A stretch of 64,000 nt of DNA from UBA1952 sp965200035 (GTDB lineage: Bacteria > Bacteroidota > Bacteroidia > Chitinophagales > Chitinophagaceae): positions 1,116,001 through 1,180,000 of the forward strand of contig OZ241334.1 of NCBI GenBank assembly GCA_965200035.1. Reading direction: 5' to 3'. The translations under genes were made by a program, and so were the position numbers. The notes beneath the pieces were generated by a model. The model made no database searches and was not told where the DNA came from. It worked only from the letters and a program-made list of their open reading frames with translations. Shown here in pieces: positions 1 through 8,026 of the stretch; within the stretch, counting starts at the first letter, position 1; every line of letters starts with the position of its first letter.

Positions 1-543
1 TTCCTTGCATCATTGAGCAGGTGTTTTATCACGCCCTCCGTCTTTTCAAGGATTAGGCCAATTTCCTTCACCTGAAAATCATAGATATTCTTTAGAATGA
101 GCGCTATCTGGTTTTCGATGGGCAGCGTCTTTGAAATACAGGTAAAGCAGTAATCGATGTGCTCTCTCATTTCGTAAGCCCCGGAAGGCGACATATCGTG
201 AATCCGCCAGAAGGCCTGCTTAAAATCATCTGAACCTATGGCCAGATCTGCCGCCCGATCCTGGGCATCCGGCTGCCATCGTTTTACTTTCCGTAAATGG
301 TCGTAAGCAAGATTAGTCGCTATCTTGAATACCCAAGTTTTCAGAGAAGCTTCTTGGTTAAAGGTCGATAAATGGGTAAATGCCTTAATGAATGTGTCAT
401 GCGTCAAGTCGTCTGCATCACTACGGTCAGTAAGCAGGCGGTACAGGTAAGATTTCAGCTCTTTCTGAAATCCTGCAAACAGCGTCTGAAACGCATTGAT
501 ATCGCCAGCCATAGCCGGTTTGAGAGCATCTTCCCTATTCATC
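1..543 (-). CDS. RNA polymerase ECF sigma-70 factor, 3' end cut by window edge
   Basis: Translating the reverse strand from an ATG at 543 gives 181 open codons running off the left edge. Region 2 is recognisable (DADDLTHDTFIKAFTHL, then TWVFKIATNLAYDHLRK), the conserved core that binds polymerase and the -10 region in extracytoplasmic-function sigma factors. A more diverged region 4 follows (LPIENQIALILKNIYDFQ, VKEIGLILEKTEGVIKHLL), which would form the -35-binding helix-turn-helix. The family redirects RNA polymerase to a small regulon, usually under an anti-sigma partner; no partner is visible in the window. The leftward SDR gene at 613 lies 70 bp upstream. The family is clear; the C-terminus and target genes cannot be seen. 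Confidence 0.9.
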
Positions 544-612
544 CTTGTTCACGGACATTAAAAAATTGAAGTTGCAGCCTTCTGGATGAAAGCTGCAACC
601 ACTACTAATTTA

Positions 613-1416
613 CTACATGATGTTCAGCTTGCCGCAGTCCACATCCACGATATGGCTGTTGAAAGCAACCCCTGTTTCAGAGGCAAGAAATGCTGCCGTC
701 TCACCTACTTGTTTTAGCGTCGGGCTGGTCTTCAGGATGTCGAAAGCCTGGTACTGAGCAATCAACTGTTCTGAAGGCACGCCGTACTGTTCGGCTGCTG
801 CATCAATCCATCCGGAAATCCGTTTCGTCTCCATCAGAGCGCCGGGGCAAATACAGATCACCTTTATACCGTTTCCACCCCATTCTGTGGCCATCACCCG
901 GGTAAGCCCTTCAACAGCTGCGCTGGCGGCCGTGATGCCTGCCACATTGGATAGCTTCGATCTGGACAGTGCGGCTGTTAATAGCAGGATGGTGCCTTCT
1001 GATTTGGTTTGCATCATGTACTTAGCCGCTACCCGAGAGGTAAGGAATTGTGAGCCGCAGAGGATTTCCATCGGGACCATAAACTGTTCGAAAGTGGCGA
1101 CGGTCGTAGGCGGGCGACCGCCCATTTCACTATAGCCTACTCCGATTCCATTAAAGACGATGTCCAACCGGCCATTGTCCGCGACGACCTTTTTTAGGAA
1201 GTTGTCTATTTCGGTTTCATTCAAGGCGTCCACCTTAGCGGCTTCTACGTGTCCGCCACTGGCGTTGAGTTCCCGGGCCAATGCTTCTACGGCATCCGTG
1301 CTCCGGGCGGTGACGTATAATCTTGCGCCATGTTCGGAAAACGACCGTGCAACTGCTCCCGCAATATCGCCGGACGCGGCAAATACTACAGCTACTTTGT
1401 TTTTTAGAGATTCCAT
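613..1416 (-). CDS. SDR-family protein lacking the catalytic Tyr and Lys
   Basis: The product has 267 residues, the usual length for classical short-chain dehydrogenases. An N-terminal Rossmann strand and glycine-rich turn (VAVVFAASGDIAG, about residues 8-20) suggests nucleotide binding. The late segment VICICPGALMETKRI matches the conserved PG motif of the family. In classical members the active site reads YxxxK just before AAVxxLTR. Here the aligned segment is ITAASAAVEGLTR, so Tyr is Ile and Lys is Ser. The protein therefore probably does not perform the normal dehydrogenase chemistry, or uses other residues. It is transcribed leftward and may be co-transcribed with the sigma factor gene. 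Confidence 0.8.
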   Translation of the reverse strand: MESLKNKVAVVFAASGDIAGAVARSFSEHGARLYVTARSTDAVEALARELNASGGHVEAAKVDALNETEIDNFLKKVVADNGRLDIVFNGIGVGYSEMGGRPPTTVATFEQFMVPMEILCGSQFLTSRVAAKYMMQTKSEGTILLLTAALSRSKLSNVAGITAASAAVEGLTRVMATEWGGNGIKVICICPGALMETKRISGWIDAAAEQYGVPSEQLIAQYQAFDILKTSPTLKQVGETAAFLASETGVAFNSHIVDVDCGKLNIM

Positions 1417-1770
1417 TTTGTTTGTGGTTTATCTATGGACGATTGAGCTGCATAAAACGGTCGGGGTTTTTCAAAAAAAATAAACGATATAGTATATTGT
1501 ATTGGCACTAATGTTCTCAATGGATTTACCATACACTTCCAGACGCGTGTTCTTGTGCCCGATAGTGATGCTGCAGGATTTCGTAGAACCGTGAGCGGAA
1601 AATTGAGACTTTTGGTTAGGCTCTGCGGGTTATTTAAATACTTTTGTCATGAGGGCGATAGTTACTATTGAATAGTCGAATGCCCATGTTAGAAGCCTTG
1701 GCATTTCAATACCTTGGGTCAAATTTAGCTTTTGTAATATTTAGGTAAGGCAATTAATTAGCAACTTCAA
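1417..1770. other. Intergenic region, no gene seen
   Basis: These 354 bases separate the leftward SDR gene from the rightward gene at 1771, so divergent promoters are expected. I see AT-rich stretches near 1470-1500 and 1720-1760 but no complete TTTG/TAnnTTTG promoter pair, no convincing reading frame and no repeat. Confidence 0.5.
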
Positions 1771-2187
1771 ATGAATAACGACACCATTCAAATCAACAAG
1801 ACGGTCGAGAAGTTTTTTACGGTCTTTACAAATAAAAATAGCGGCCTTCCTGATATTGGGGCATTATACCATATTTGCCTTGCGGAAGCATTAATTATAC
1901 GCAAAGCAGGTAGAATGCACACGGCCTATACGCTTGATTCGTTCGCATCGTCCAGGCAAAAGATATTAACGGGTGGCACACTGACAGAATTCGAAGAGCA
2001 GGAGATTTCTGAAGAAACCAAAATCAGCAACAATATTGCACAGCGTTACTCCAGATATGAAAAAAGCGGTGTGTTGGATGGTAAATATTTTCAACAGCAG
2101 GGCTGCAAACTTTTTCAGTTTGTTAAGATAGATGACTCATGGAAAGTCAGTTCTCTAATATGGGAAGATGAGGATGTACTTGGGTAG
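1771..2187 (+). CDS. Small NTF2/SnoaL-like protein
   Basis: The product has 138 residues. It opens with a helix containing VEKFFTVFTNKNSG and ends with a beta segment (GCKLFQFVKIDDSWKVSSLI) like those that close SnoaL/DUF4440 cone-shaped folds, where the final strands carry the W-K-hydrophobic pattern. No catalytic residues can be assigned. Family members range from isomerases to ligand-binding accessory proteins. It stands alone with no co-directional neighbour. Fold assignment rests on pattern only. Confidence 0.6.
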   Translation: MNNDTIQINKTVEKFFTVFTNKNSGLPDIGALYHICLAEALIIRKAGRMHTAYTLDSFASSRQKILTGGTLTEFEEQEISEETKISNNIAQRYSRYEKSGVLDGKYFQQQGCKLFQFVKIDDSWKVSSLIWEDEDVLG

Positions 2188-2298
2188 TTTTGTATTTTCC
2201 TACTATTGCTGACGTTAAGAGGTAAAGTTTGCAAACAACTCTAACCTACTGACTTTATAGGGCAGCAATTATATTTAAGTGGTCAGTTCACTGATCAC

Positions 2299-2508
2299 TT
2301 AAATATGCAAGTTATTGTTTTCGATTTTCAGCCCTTTTTCAAATGTTAGACCAATCTTTTTAAGCAACTTAATTGAGTCTGCATTTTCTGGCAGCGTCGT
2401 CGCAAGAATGGTTTGTAGATTATATTCTGCTACCAGCTTTTTTAAAGTTCTTAAACGTACTTGAGTAGTCTTTGATAATTGACTCAGGGAAGCGGAGTTC
2501 ATTAACAT
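2299..2508 (-). pseudogene. Relic of a second DinB-GNAT gene pair, fused by deletion
   Basis: The open frame gives 69 residues. Its last two thirds (LPENADSIKLLKKIGLTFEK) closely match the C-terminus of the GNAT gene at 3673 (LPENGDSIKLLKKLGLTFEK). Its first third makes no sense in that frame. Read in another frame, the DNA from about 2430 to 2500 gives NELRFPESIIKDYSSTFKN, matching NERRLPQPIIEDYSSTYKN in the DinB gene at 4191. So the piece is a copy of the DinB-GNAT pair in the same order and orientation, collapsed by a deletion from late DinB into late GNAT. It lacks the acetyl-CoA binding motif and is unlikely to be functional. Confidence 0.8.
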
Positions 2509-2511
2509 CGT

Positions 2512-3270
2512 TCATTTCGGTTCCTCGCCGAAAAGATCAAGAATCGCTCGCCATGCGCGCTCAGTGTGATTTGGGTGATAGCCGACACCTGGCACGGTCG
2601 CTTGAACATGCGTGAGCCCTTCGGTTGGTAATCCGTCCGTGCTTGTTGGGCGAGCCCAAAAAGCGTGCTGGGCACCGCCATAGAGGTTTACGCGCCAGTC
2701 AACCCCGGCATCCTGTAATGCGTGACCAAATGCGAGTAGTTGGTCGGGAGTGCATAGCGGGTCCTCGGAGCCAGTACAGAGAAGGATGGTGCTGTTTACA
2801 TCGCGCCAGTCATGGGCATCAGGTTTCGGCAAGCCGGGATGAACGACCGCGACGGCTTTGAAGGGTGCGCCTGTTTTCGCAAGCTCAAGGATGATACGAC
2901 CGCCAGCACCGTAGCCGAGAGCAAAGAGCCGGTTGGCGTCAACATCAGGTGTCGTGAGGAGAACGTCCAGCGCTACGCGACCAATAGCCCGCATGCGTCC
3001 TTCGTCGGCTAACAAGGGCATGGTCCGAGCCAGCATCGCGTCGGGCCTGCCAAAAAAGGTCTGTCCGCCGTGAAAGTCCATCGCGAGCGCAACATAGCCG
3101 TGCGCGGCGAGATCATCAGCGCGGCTCCGCTGGTAGTCGTCAAGACCAACGCCGTCGTGTCCAATGAGAACTGCGGGCCAAGGCCCCTCGCCATGTGGCC
3201 GTGCTAGGTGAGCGACCATATTCAGGCCGTCTGCGTTGTAGAAGACTTGGTTAGTTGTGAATTCGTGCAT
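2512..3270 (-). CDS. Dienelactone hydrolase family protein
   Basis: The 252-residue product has the alpha/beta-hydrolase layout of the DLH family. An N-terminal strand-oxyanion segment (PAVLIGHDGVGLDDYQRSRA) is followed by a nucleophile elbow reading LGYGAGG, so the usual Cys or Ser is replaced by Gly or Ala-adjacent residues and the exact nucleophile is unclear. A late acid (GSEDPLCTP) and a His segment (YGGAQHAFW) complete the triad region. The family hydrolyses lactones and esters in the cytoplasm. The gene is clearly richer in GC than its neighbours and sits exactly between two gene relics, overlapping the vapC relic at its 5' end, which points to recent acquisition. Confidence 0.85.
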   Translation of the reverse strand: MHEFTTNQVFYNADGLNMVAHLARPHGEGPWPAVLIGHDGVGLDDYQRSRADDLAAHGYVALAMDFHGGQTFFGRPDAMLARTMPLLADEGRMRAIGRVALDVLLTTPDVDANRLFALGYGAGGRIILELAKTGAPFKAVAVVHPGLPKPDAHDWRDVNSTILLCTGSEDPLCTPDQLLAFGHALQDAGVDWRVNLYGGAQHAFWARPTSTDGLPTEGLTHVQATVPGVGYHPNHTERAWRAILDLFGEEPK

Positions 3271-3556
3271 ATTTTATATGATGAAAGGGCAAGGCAGGAA
3301 TGGTTAGTGTATCTTCAAAAGTAACCGGCACCACCTCAAAACCATTTTCTCTAATTTGTCTGCCAGCTTGCTTGAATGGTGTTTTTAGCTCCAACTTACC
3401 CAGATTAACTTTGATAGCCATTTCCCACAACGTAGCAATGCTTACAAAGTTGATGGTGTTGTTGTCGGCTTAATTAGCTGTTCTTGCATTCTCGGAAAGT
3501 TCCGGCTCTCCATTGATTTACCAAATTAGGGTATGTGTGTCTAATAGATTTGCTGC
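3265..3556 (-). pseudogene. vapC-like PIN-domain toxin pseudogene, two in-frame stops
   Basis: One reverse-strand frame reads LLDTHTLIW, a stop, INGEPELSENARTAN, a second stop, then FVSIATLWEMAIKVNLGKLE and FEVVPVTFEDTLTIPALPFH. This is the ordered set of motifs of VapC-type PIN ribonuclease toxins: the first Asp in LLDTHT, the conserved LWE.AIK segment and the PFHH end before the last Asp motif. The final third is missing, because the frame ends where the hydrolase gene at 2512-3270 begins. Two nonsense codons plus truncation make it dead. No intact antitoxin is seen. Confidence 0.85.
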
Positions 3557-3669
3557 ATCAGTGCATATACATCAAAGTATGTATTAAACGCTGAATTATG
3601 CCACAGGTCCCTTTCATTTGCCCAAGTTTGTACTGCGCGCTGTAATTCTTGTTTTTTTGCTCTAATATC
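3541..3669 (-). pseudogene. C-terminal gene fragment, unrecognised
   Basis: A 42-codon open stretch without a start codon ends at 3541. It contains the protein-like segment VQTWANERDLWHNSAFNTYF. It begins directly behind the GNAT stop and ends inside the start of the vapC relic. Composition and regular hydrophobic spacing suggest the tail of a former gene, but I do not recognise the family. Confidence 0.3.
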
Positions 3670-3672
3670 CCA

Positions 3673-4194
3673 TCAATAGCCTTTTTGGTAGTTGCCCATA
3701 GAAGCACCGTAAATATTCAGGCCGTTTGTACCAATTTCCAGCTCCTTTTCAAATGTCAGCCCCAGTTTTTTAAGTAGCTTAATAGAGTCTCCATTTTCTG
3801 GCAGCGTCGTCGCAAGAATATATTGTAGATTATGTTCTGCTATCAGCTTTTTTAAAACAGCACTCGTAGCTTCATAGGCGTACCCCTTTTTACAAAATGC
3901 CGGTAGAAACGCAAACCCAATGTCGGGATATTCCAGGTAGTCTCGTTGGATGTATGTTATAAGCCCTATCTTTTCCCCTACTTCCTGCAGGCTCACAATC
4001 CAATAAGAGACGTTAGTGCTTTCCATAATTTTCTGGATATAAGAACGGGCTTCTATTAGGGAACCTACATTTCTATTCCCGATAAATCTGAGCCAACCTT
4101 CTGTGTTGACCAGTTCAAGAATAAAGGCATCATCATTCAAGGTCAGTGGCTTTATTAGGAGCCGGGATGTTTCTAAAAAAAATAAATCATTCAT
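3673..4194 (-). CDS. GNAT-family N-acetyltransferase (RimJ/RimL type)
   Basis: The 173-residue product begins ETSRLLIKPLTLNDDAFILE, the typical start of RimJ/RimL-like acetyltransferases. A central strand (YWIVSLQEVGEKIGLITYI) leads to DIGFAFLPAFCKKGYAYEA, whose KKGYAYEA lies at the acetyl-CoA pyrophosphate loop. The end, LPENGDSIKLLKKLGLTFEK, is the family's alpha4-beta7 region. It would transfer an acetyl group to an amine; the substrate is unknown. Its start overlaps the stop of the upstream DinB gene by four bases (ATGA), so the two are probably translationally coupled. A degraded second copy of the pair lies at 2299. Confidence 0.9.
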   Translation of the reverse strand: MNDLFFLETSRLLIKPLTLNDDAFILELVNTEGWLRFIGNRNVGSLIEARSYIQKIMESTNVSYWIVSLQEVGEKIGLITYIQRDYLEYPDIGFAFLPAFCKKGYAYEATSAVLKKLIAEHNLQYILATTLPENGDSIKLLKKLGLTFEKELEIGTNGLNIYGASMGNYQKGY

Positions 4195-4679
4195 CTTGAA
4201 AGTGCATTTCTCTTCAATGCGCGCATTAGATTTTTTATCAGCACAATCTGTCCCAGATGATAGTGTACATGCTCAACCGTTCCCTGTAAGTTCTTGTAGG
4301 TGCTTGAGTAATCCTCGATAATCGGCTGGGGCAAGCGTCTTTCATTGACACTCATAATTGCTTTCGAGAGTTCATGCGCTGATGCGATATTATCTTCTTT
4401 AAGGTGATTCCAGTCAGCATCTGTCAACAGCGGCAGTGTTTTAAATCCATTGCTTTCCGATATTTCAACCTTGATACCATTGATGCGTTGCACCATTATA
4501 CGATTCCAGTAAGTAATATGGTGTAACAGCGCCTCAATTGTATTGCGTGATGCGGGAGTGAGTGTAGACGCTTCCTGAGTTGTGACATCTTTTAAAACGT
4601 CCGCAATGTTTACGTCAGTCCAGTTATTGCCTTCATGGACGGCAAGGAGATGCTGGGCAATGAGCGATGTTATATTCAT
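4191..4679 (-). CDS. DinB-like four-helix-bundle protein
   Basis: The 162-residue product follows the DinB/YfiT pattern. A first helix carries LIAQHLLAVHEGNNWTDVNI, a second His-containing segment reads ALLHHITYWNRIMVQRI, and a late helix ends HVHYHLGQIVLIKNLM. The spaced His residues (HHITYW and HYHLGQI) are the usual metal ligands of this superfamily, which includes thiol-dependent transferases and detoxification proteins. Substrate is unknown. It is the first gene of the leftward pair with the GNAT gene. Confidence 0.85.
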   Translation of the reverse strand: MNITSLIAQHLLAVHEGNNWTDVNIADVLKDVTTQEASTLTPASRNTIEALLHHITYWNRIMVQRINGIKVEISESNGFKTLPLLTDADWNHLKEDNIASAHELSKAIMSVNERRLPQPIIEDYSSTYKNLQGTVEHVHYHLGQIVLIKNLMRALKRNALSR

Positions 4680-4761
4680 CAGGAGGAGTAGTAATTTATT
4701 GATGTGCGAAAATCGGAAAGTCGGTTAACATTTACCGATCTGAGTGCTCATCTCCACCTTC

Positions 4762-4836
4762 AAAATCTTGCTTTTATTTTCTATTACGAGCTACTACATT
4801 GCCTGCTCAATACATTTGTCTGATGTGTTTAAAAAG
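4762..4836 (+). promoter_or_regulatory. Upstream region shared with the AraC gene, copy 1
   Basis: This stretch begins AAAATCTTGCTTTT and contains TACATTTG (4811-4818), which fits the Bacteroidota -7 consensus TAnnTTTG. The same two blocks, 49 bp apart, recur at 6050-6124 before the AraC-type regulator. It lies about 90 bp before the DinB gene at 4908. No good TTTG -33 box is seen at the usual spacing. It may be a common regulator-binding region. Confidence 0.5.
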
Positions 4837-4907
4837 GTGGTGCGGGCTTTTCAGAAGCTGAAACGCTCCTACTGTAGGAATAGTGCTTTATCAAAGCAGA
4901 AAATATT

Positions 4908-5429
4908 ATGAAGACCATAGACTTCCCAAGCGATCATGAATTACTGGTGAATGAGCCACCACTAGCACGACTCATTCCCGACGACGGTTTACTGATAGAG
5001 CATATGCAGGCAAACATCGTTCGCACGGTTGCTTTCCTGAGCGAATTGCCGCAGGAAAAGCTGCTATACCGTTATGCAGAAGCAAAATGGACGATTAAAG
5101 AGATTGTTTCCCACCTGATGGATATGGAGCGAATCTACTGCTACCGGATGTTGTGCATTTCAAGAAATGAGCAGGCAGATCTGCCGGGCTTTAATGATCG
5201 CCAGTATGTGCAGCACTCCGGGGCCAACGACCGGCCAATTGCAGGATTGCTTTGCGAGCTGGATGCGCTTCGTTCTTCTACCCTTCAGTTTTTAGATGGA
5301 TTACCTGCTGACGCATTCCTAAAATCAGGAAAAGTGAGGGGAAACCAGGCGACAGTCAGGGCGCTGGCCTATCACATAGCGGGACATGAGCAACACCATA
5401 TTCAGGCCATAAAATCTAAATATTTATAA
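4908..5429 (+). CDS. DinB-family protein
   Basis: The product has 173 residues. Typical DinB elements are YRYAEAKWTIKEIVSHLMDM, where the W-(S/T)-I-K-E/Q-I-(V/L)-x-H segment supplies the first metal-ligand His, then ERIYCYRMLCISRNE, and the closing AYHIAGHEQHHIQAIKSKYL with the GHExHH ligands. The complete ligand set suggests an active metal-binding DinB fold, a family linked to thiol transfer and stress responses. A second DinB gene follows 38 bp downstream and probably shares its transcript. Confidence 0.9.
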   Translation: MKTIDFPSDHELLVNEPPLARLIPDDGLLIEHMQANIVRTVAFLSELPQEKLLYRYAEAKWTIKEIVSHLMDMERIYCYRMLCISRNEQADLPGFNDRQYVQHSGANDRPIAGLLCELDALRSSTLQFLDGLPADAFLKSGKVRGNQATVRALAYHIAGHEQHHIQAIKSKYL

Positions 5430-5467
5430 ACCAAAAAGCCTGCGGCACCACACAACCCCATATATTA

Positions 5468-5962
5468 ATGATGAAAAATAATGTCCAAAATGGCATTCCG
5501 TACTATATCGAGCTCTTCGGAAATGAAGATTATCGAGAGCTATTACAGTCAAATGAAACTTCTAAGCTGCTAGGAACAATCAGCGAGCAAAAAGCCGGCT
5601 ACCGGTATGCGTCGGATAAGTGGAGCATCAAACAAATTGTAGGGCACATCACCGACCATGAAAGGGTTATGGTATACCGCATGCTGCGATTTACCCGGAA
5701 AGACACCACTCAATTGCCCGGCTACGATCAAAATTTATTTGTAGCAAATAGTCGCTTCGATGAACTAACGCTGCAACAACTGGTTGCAGACTTTCAAAAC
5801 GTAAGAAATGCAACTATCAGTTTTGTTAGCGGTTTATCTGAAGCGCAGCTTAACTTAAGAGGGCTTGTCTGGAATTTTGAACTAAAGGTTGAAGATTTTT
5901 TAGTAGCAACAATCGGTCATGAAATACACCACAGGAATATAATTAAGGAGAGATACCTGTAA
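5468..5962 (+). CDS. DinB-family protein
   Basis: The 164-residue product is a paralogue of the gene at 4908. It has YRYASDKWSIKQIVGHITDH near residues 45-65, the RMLRFTRKDTTQLPGYDQN segment, and a closing IGHEIHHRNIIKERYL with the GHExHH metal-ligand motif. Length and motif order match the family. It is the second gene of a short rightward pair. Its substrate cannot be deduced. Confidence 0.9.
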   Translation: MMKNNVQNGIPYYIELFGNEDYRELLQSNETSKLLGTISEQKAGYRYASDKWSIKQIVGHITDHERVMVYRMLRFTRKDTTQLPGYDQNLFVANSRFDELTLQQLVADFQNVRNATISFVSGLSEAQLNLRGLVWNFELKVEDFLVATIGHEIHHRNIIKERYL

Positions 5963-6049
5963 ACACGAAGATTGTCCTCTTCTATATTTGTCAAAACTTT
6001 TATGTAATAAGGGGGAAGACAGGAGAAATTCAAACTGCTGCTAATCTTT

Positions 6050-6124
6050 AAAATCTTGCTTTTCTTTTCCATTAGGAGGTATCGCGTTTGAGGCTCGCTA
6101 CATTTGTCCAACGCATTTAAAAGG
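6050..6124 (+). promoter_or_regulatory. Upstream region shared with the DinB gene, copy 2
   Basis: AAAATCTTGCTTTT at 6050 and TACATTTG at 6099-6106 match copy 1 at 4762 with the same 49-bp spacing. The -7-like box lies 25 bp before the ATG at 6131, a plausible leader length. The duplication next to an AraC-type regulator suggests autoregulation and control of the DinB pair, which is inference. Confidence 0.5.
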
Positions 6125-6130
6125 CGTGAT

Positions 6131-7015
6131 ATGGAGCAGGAGTCTTCTCACAAATTTCAACCGGGCACTGAAGAAAAGGAGCAGGAATCTGTCCTTCAAT
6201 CGGATTGCTATGAGCTGAAGTTCTGGAAATATGATTCTATCCCTGAGCAGAAGAGTGTTAGCGGCTATACTGATCATTTCTGCATCACCTACGTGTACAG
6301 CGGTAATCTCAGGTACGACCTGTTTAACCGGCAATATGATCTTCATACCGGCCACATCCTGATCGATAAGCCTCGGTATGAGTTCTGCCTTCCGCCTGCT
6401 GCCGGCGTATCAACCGTATTCAGATTTTACCCCGACTTCTACCGCCAACTCGTTGAAGAAGGTGGCCTGAAAAGTGACTTCTTCTTCGCCAATCCCAACC
6501 TGCTGTCCCTGCTGCTTGCCTCAAACCCGGAAGCAGATTACCTGCATTACGAGATCATCAGGAACCGTTTCAGCGGAAGGAAGCTGGAAATAGACGGCCT
6601 GGTGATGGATTTTCTGCATCATGTCATCCGTATCGTCACCGATAAACCTTTCGCCGGCGGATACGACAGCGCGCTTAAAAAGTACCATGTGGCCGCTATA
6701 GAAATGGCCAAGGACTATATGCACCGGAATTTCTCGAAAGATATTTCGCTGCAAGAGATTGCTACTTACGCCTGCATCAGCATGTTCCATTTCAGCAGGA
6801 TATTCAAGCAGGCTACGTCGTTCTCGCCGCACCAATATCTTCTGAATGTACGTCTGAAGCATGCTGAGCTGCTGCTCAAAAACACGGCCCTGGCAATCAG
6901 TGCAGTGTCGGCATCTTCGGGGTTTAAGGTGCCGGAATATTTCGCTACCTCGTTTCGGCAGAAGTTTCAGAAAAGGCCGAACGAGTACCGGAGAGAGGCC
7001 CTACTTCGCTTATAA
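6131..7015 (+). CDS. AraC-family transcriptional regulator
   Basis: I use the ATG at 6131 (294 residues), because the earlier in-frame start at 6104 lies within the shared promoter segment. The N-terminal two thirds form a cupin-like sensing region (HTGHILIDKPRYEFCLPPAA). The C-terminal 100 residues hold the double helix-turn-helix of the family: DISLQEIATYACISMFHFSR then FKQATSFSPHQYLLNVRLKH and SSGFKVPEYFATSFRQKF. It binds DNA and probably controls the accessory genes that follow and the DinB genes behind it. Its ligand is unknown. Confidence 0.9.
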   Translation: MEQESSHKFQPGTEEKEQESVLQSDCYELKFWKYDSIPEQKSVSGYTDHFCITYVYSGNLRYDLFNRQYDLHTGHILIDKPRYEFCLPPAAGVSTVFRFYPDFYRQLVEEGGLKSDFFFANPNLLSLLLASNPEADYLHYEIIRNRFSGRKLEIDGLVMDFLHHVIRIVTDKPFAGGYDSALKKYHVAAIEMAKDYMHRNFSKDISLQEIATYACISMFHFSRIFKQATSFSPHQYLLNVRLKHAELLLKNTALAISAVSASSGFKVPEYFATSFRQKFQKRPNEYRREALLRL

Positions 7016-7030
7016 AACTCTTAATGCTCA

Positions 7031-7396
7031 ATGATGATCACGAAAGAATTTGCAGAAGACTTTGCTGCGGAATGGATTGCCGCCTGGAACAGCCATGATG
7101 TGGATTGGGTACTGGCGCACTATACGGCTGATTTTACCATCAATTCGCCAACGGCGCTGGCAATAGTGCCGGAGAGTGGCGGGTTTATTGCCGGAAAGGA
7201 AAACGTTCGGCGCTATTGGCTGACTGCTTTAAGCAAGGCGCCCAATCTGGCATTTGAGCTGCTTGGTTTGTTTATCGGCGTGCATGGTGTATCGCTGCAC
7301 TATGTGAATACGACGACCAATAAAACAGTAATAGAAGTAATGAATTTTAATGAGGACCTGAAAGTGACTCAGGTGCTTGTTTATCATAATCAATAG
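7031..7396 (+). CDS. SnoaL/NTF2-like protein
   Basis: The 121-residue product opens with FAAEWIAAWNSHDVDWVLAH and YTADFTINSP, the standard N-terminus of SnoaL-like cone folds. It continues with GKENVRRYWLTALSKAP and ends with a strand pair. These proteins are small isomerases, hydrolases or ligand carriers; no activity can be assigned. It follows the AraC gene by 15 bp and is likely in its transcript. The start could be either of two adjacent ATG codons. Confidence 0.85.
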   Translation: MMITKEFAEDFAAEWIAAWNSHDVDWVLAHYTADFTINSPTALAIVPESGGFIAGKENVRRYWLTALSKAPNLAFELLGLFIGVHGVSLHYVNTTTNKTVIEVMNFNEDLKVTQVLVYHNQ

Positions 7397-7424
7397 AGTG
7401 ATTATAAATTAACTGATAAAAACA

Positions 7425-8021
7425 ATGATTGAGAGAATAAAAATATTGGCACTTTCAGGAAGCACAAGGAAGACTTCGTCCAACCTGAACTTGATCAAAG
7501 CTATCGCCAATCTGAGTGCCGAGATTTTTGTTATAACCGTTTTTGATGGCCTTGATAACCTTCCACATTTCAATCCTGATTCAGACAACGAATCTGCCCC
7601 TAAAGAAATAAGAGAATTTCGTACGCAACTAAAAGCCGCGGATGGTATACTGATTTGCACACCGGAATATGCTATTGGGGTTCCAGGTACGTTGAAAAAT
7701 GCTATTGATTGGACCATTTCATCAATGGAATTTTCAAAAAAACCTGTTGCGCTCATTACAGCCTCATTATCAGGTGAAATAGCTCACCAGTCACTATTGG
7801 GAACGTTGTTGATCATTGAGGCCAGGATGACAGCTGATACTCAGCTCTTAATTCCTTTCATTAAAACCAAAGTAGAGGCTAGCGGTAAAATAACAGATAA
7901 CGAGACGTTACACAGTGTAAACAAATTAATAAAATCTTTTTTTGAAGTTATAAGCGATAAAAATGTCGAATCGCTGTCTGCGCCAATTCTGAAGCTCAGT
8001 AAGGAAAAAATAAAAAATTAA
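7425..8021 (+). CDS. NADPH-dependent FMN reductase
   Basis: The 198-residue product has the flavodoxin-like fold of the FMN reductase family. The phosphate loop is LSGSTRKTSSNLNLI near residues 9-23, and the FMN-binding loop is CTPEYAIGVPGTLKNAIDW. These enzymes use NAD(P)H to reduce flavin or quinone and azo compounds in the cytoplasm. The tail after residue 165 is longer and more Lys-rich than usual. It sits between the SnoaL-like and VOC genes in the AraC-led run. Confidence 0.9.
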   Translation: MIERIKILALSGSTRKTSSNLNLIKAIANLSAEIFVITVFDGLDNLPHFNPDSDNESAPKEIREFRTQLKAADGILICTPEYAIGVPGTLKNAIDWTISSMEFSKKPVALITASLSGEIAHQSLLGTLLIIEARMTADTQLLIPFIKTKVEASGKITDNETLHSVNKLIKSFFEVISDKNVESLSAPILKLSKEKIKN

Positions 8022-8026
8022 TTTCT

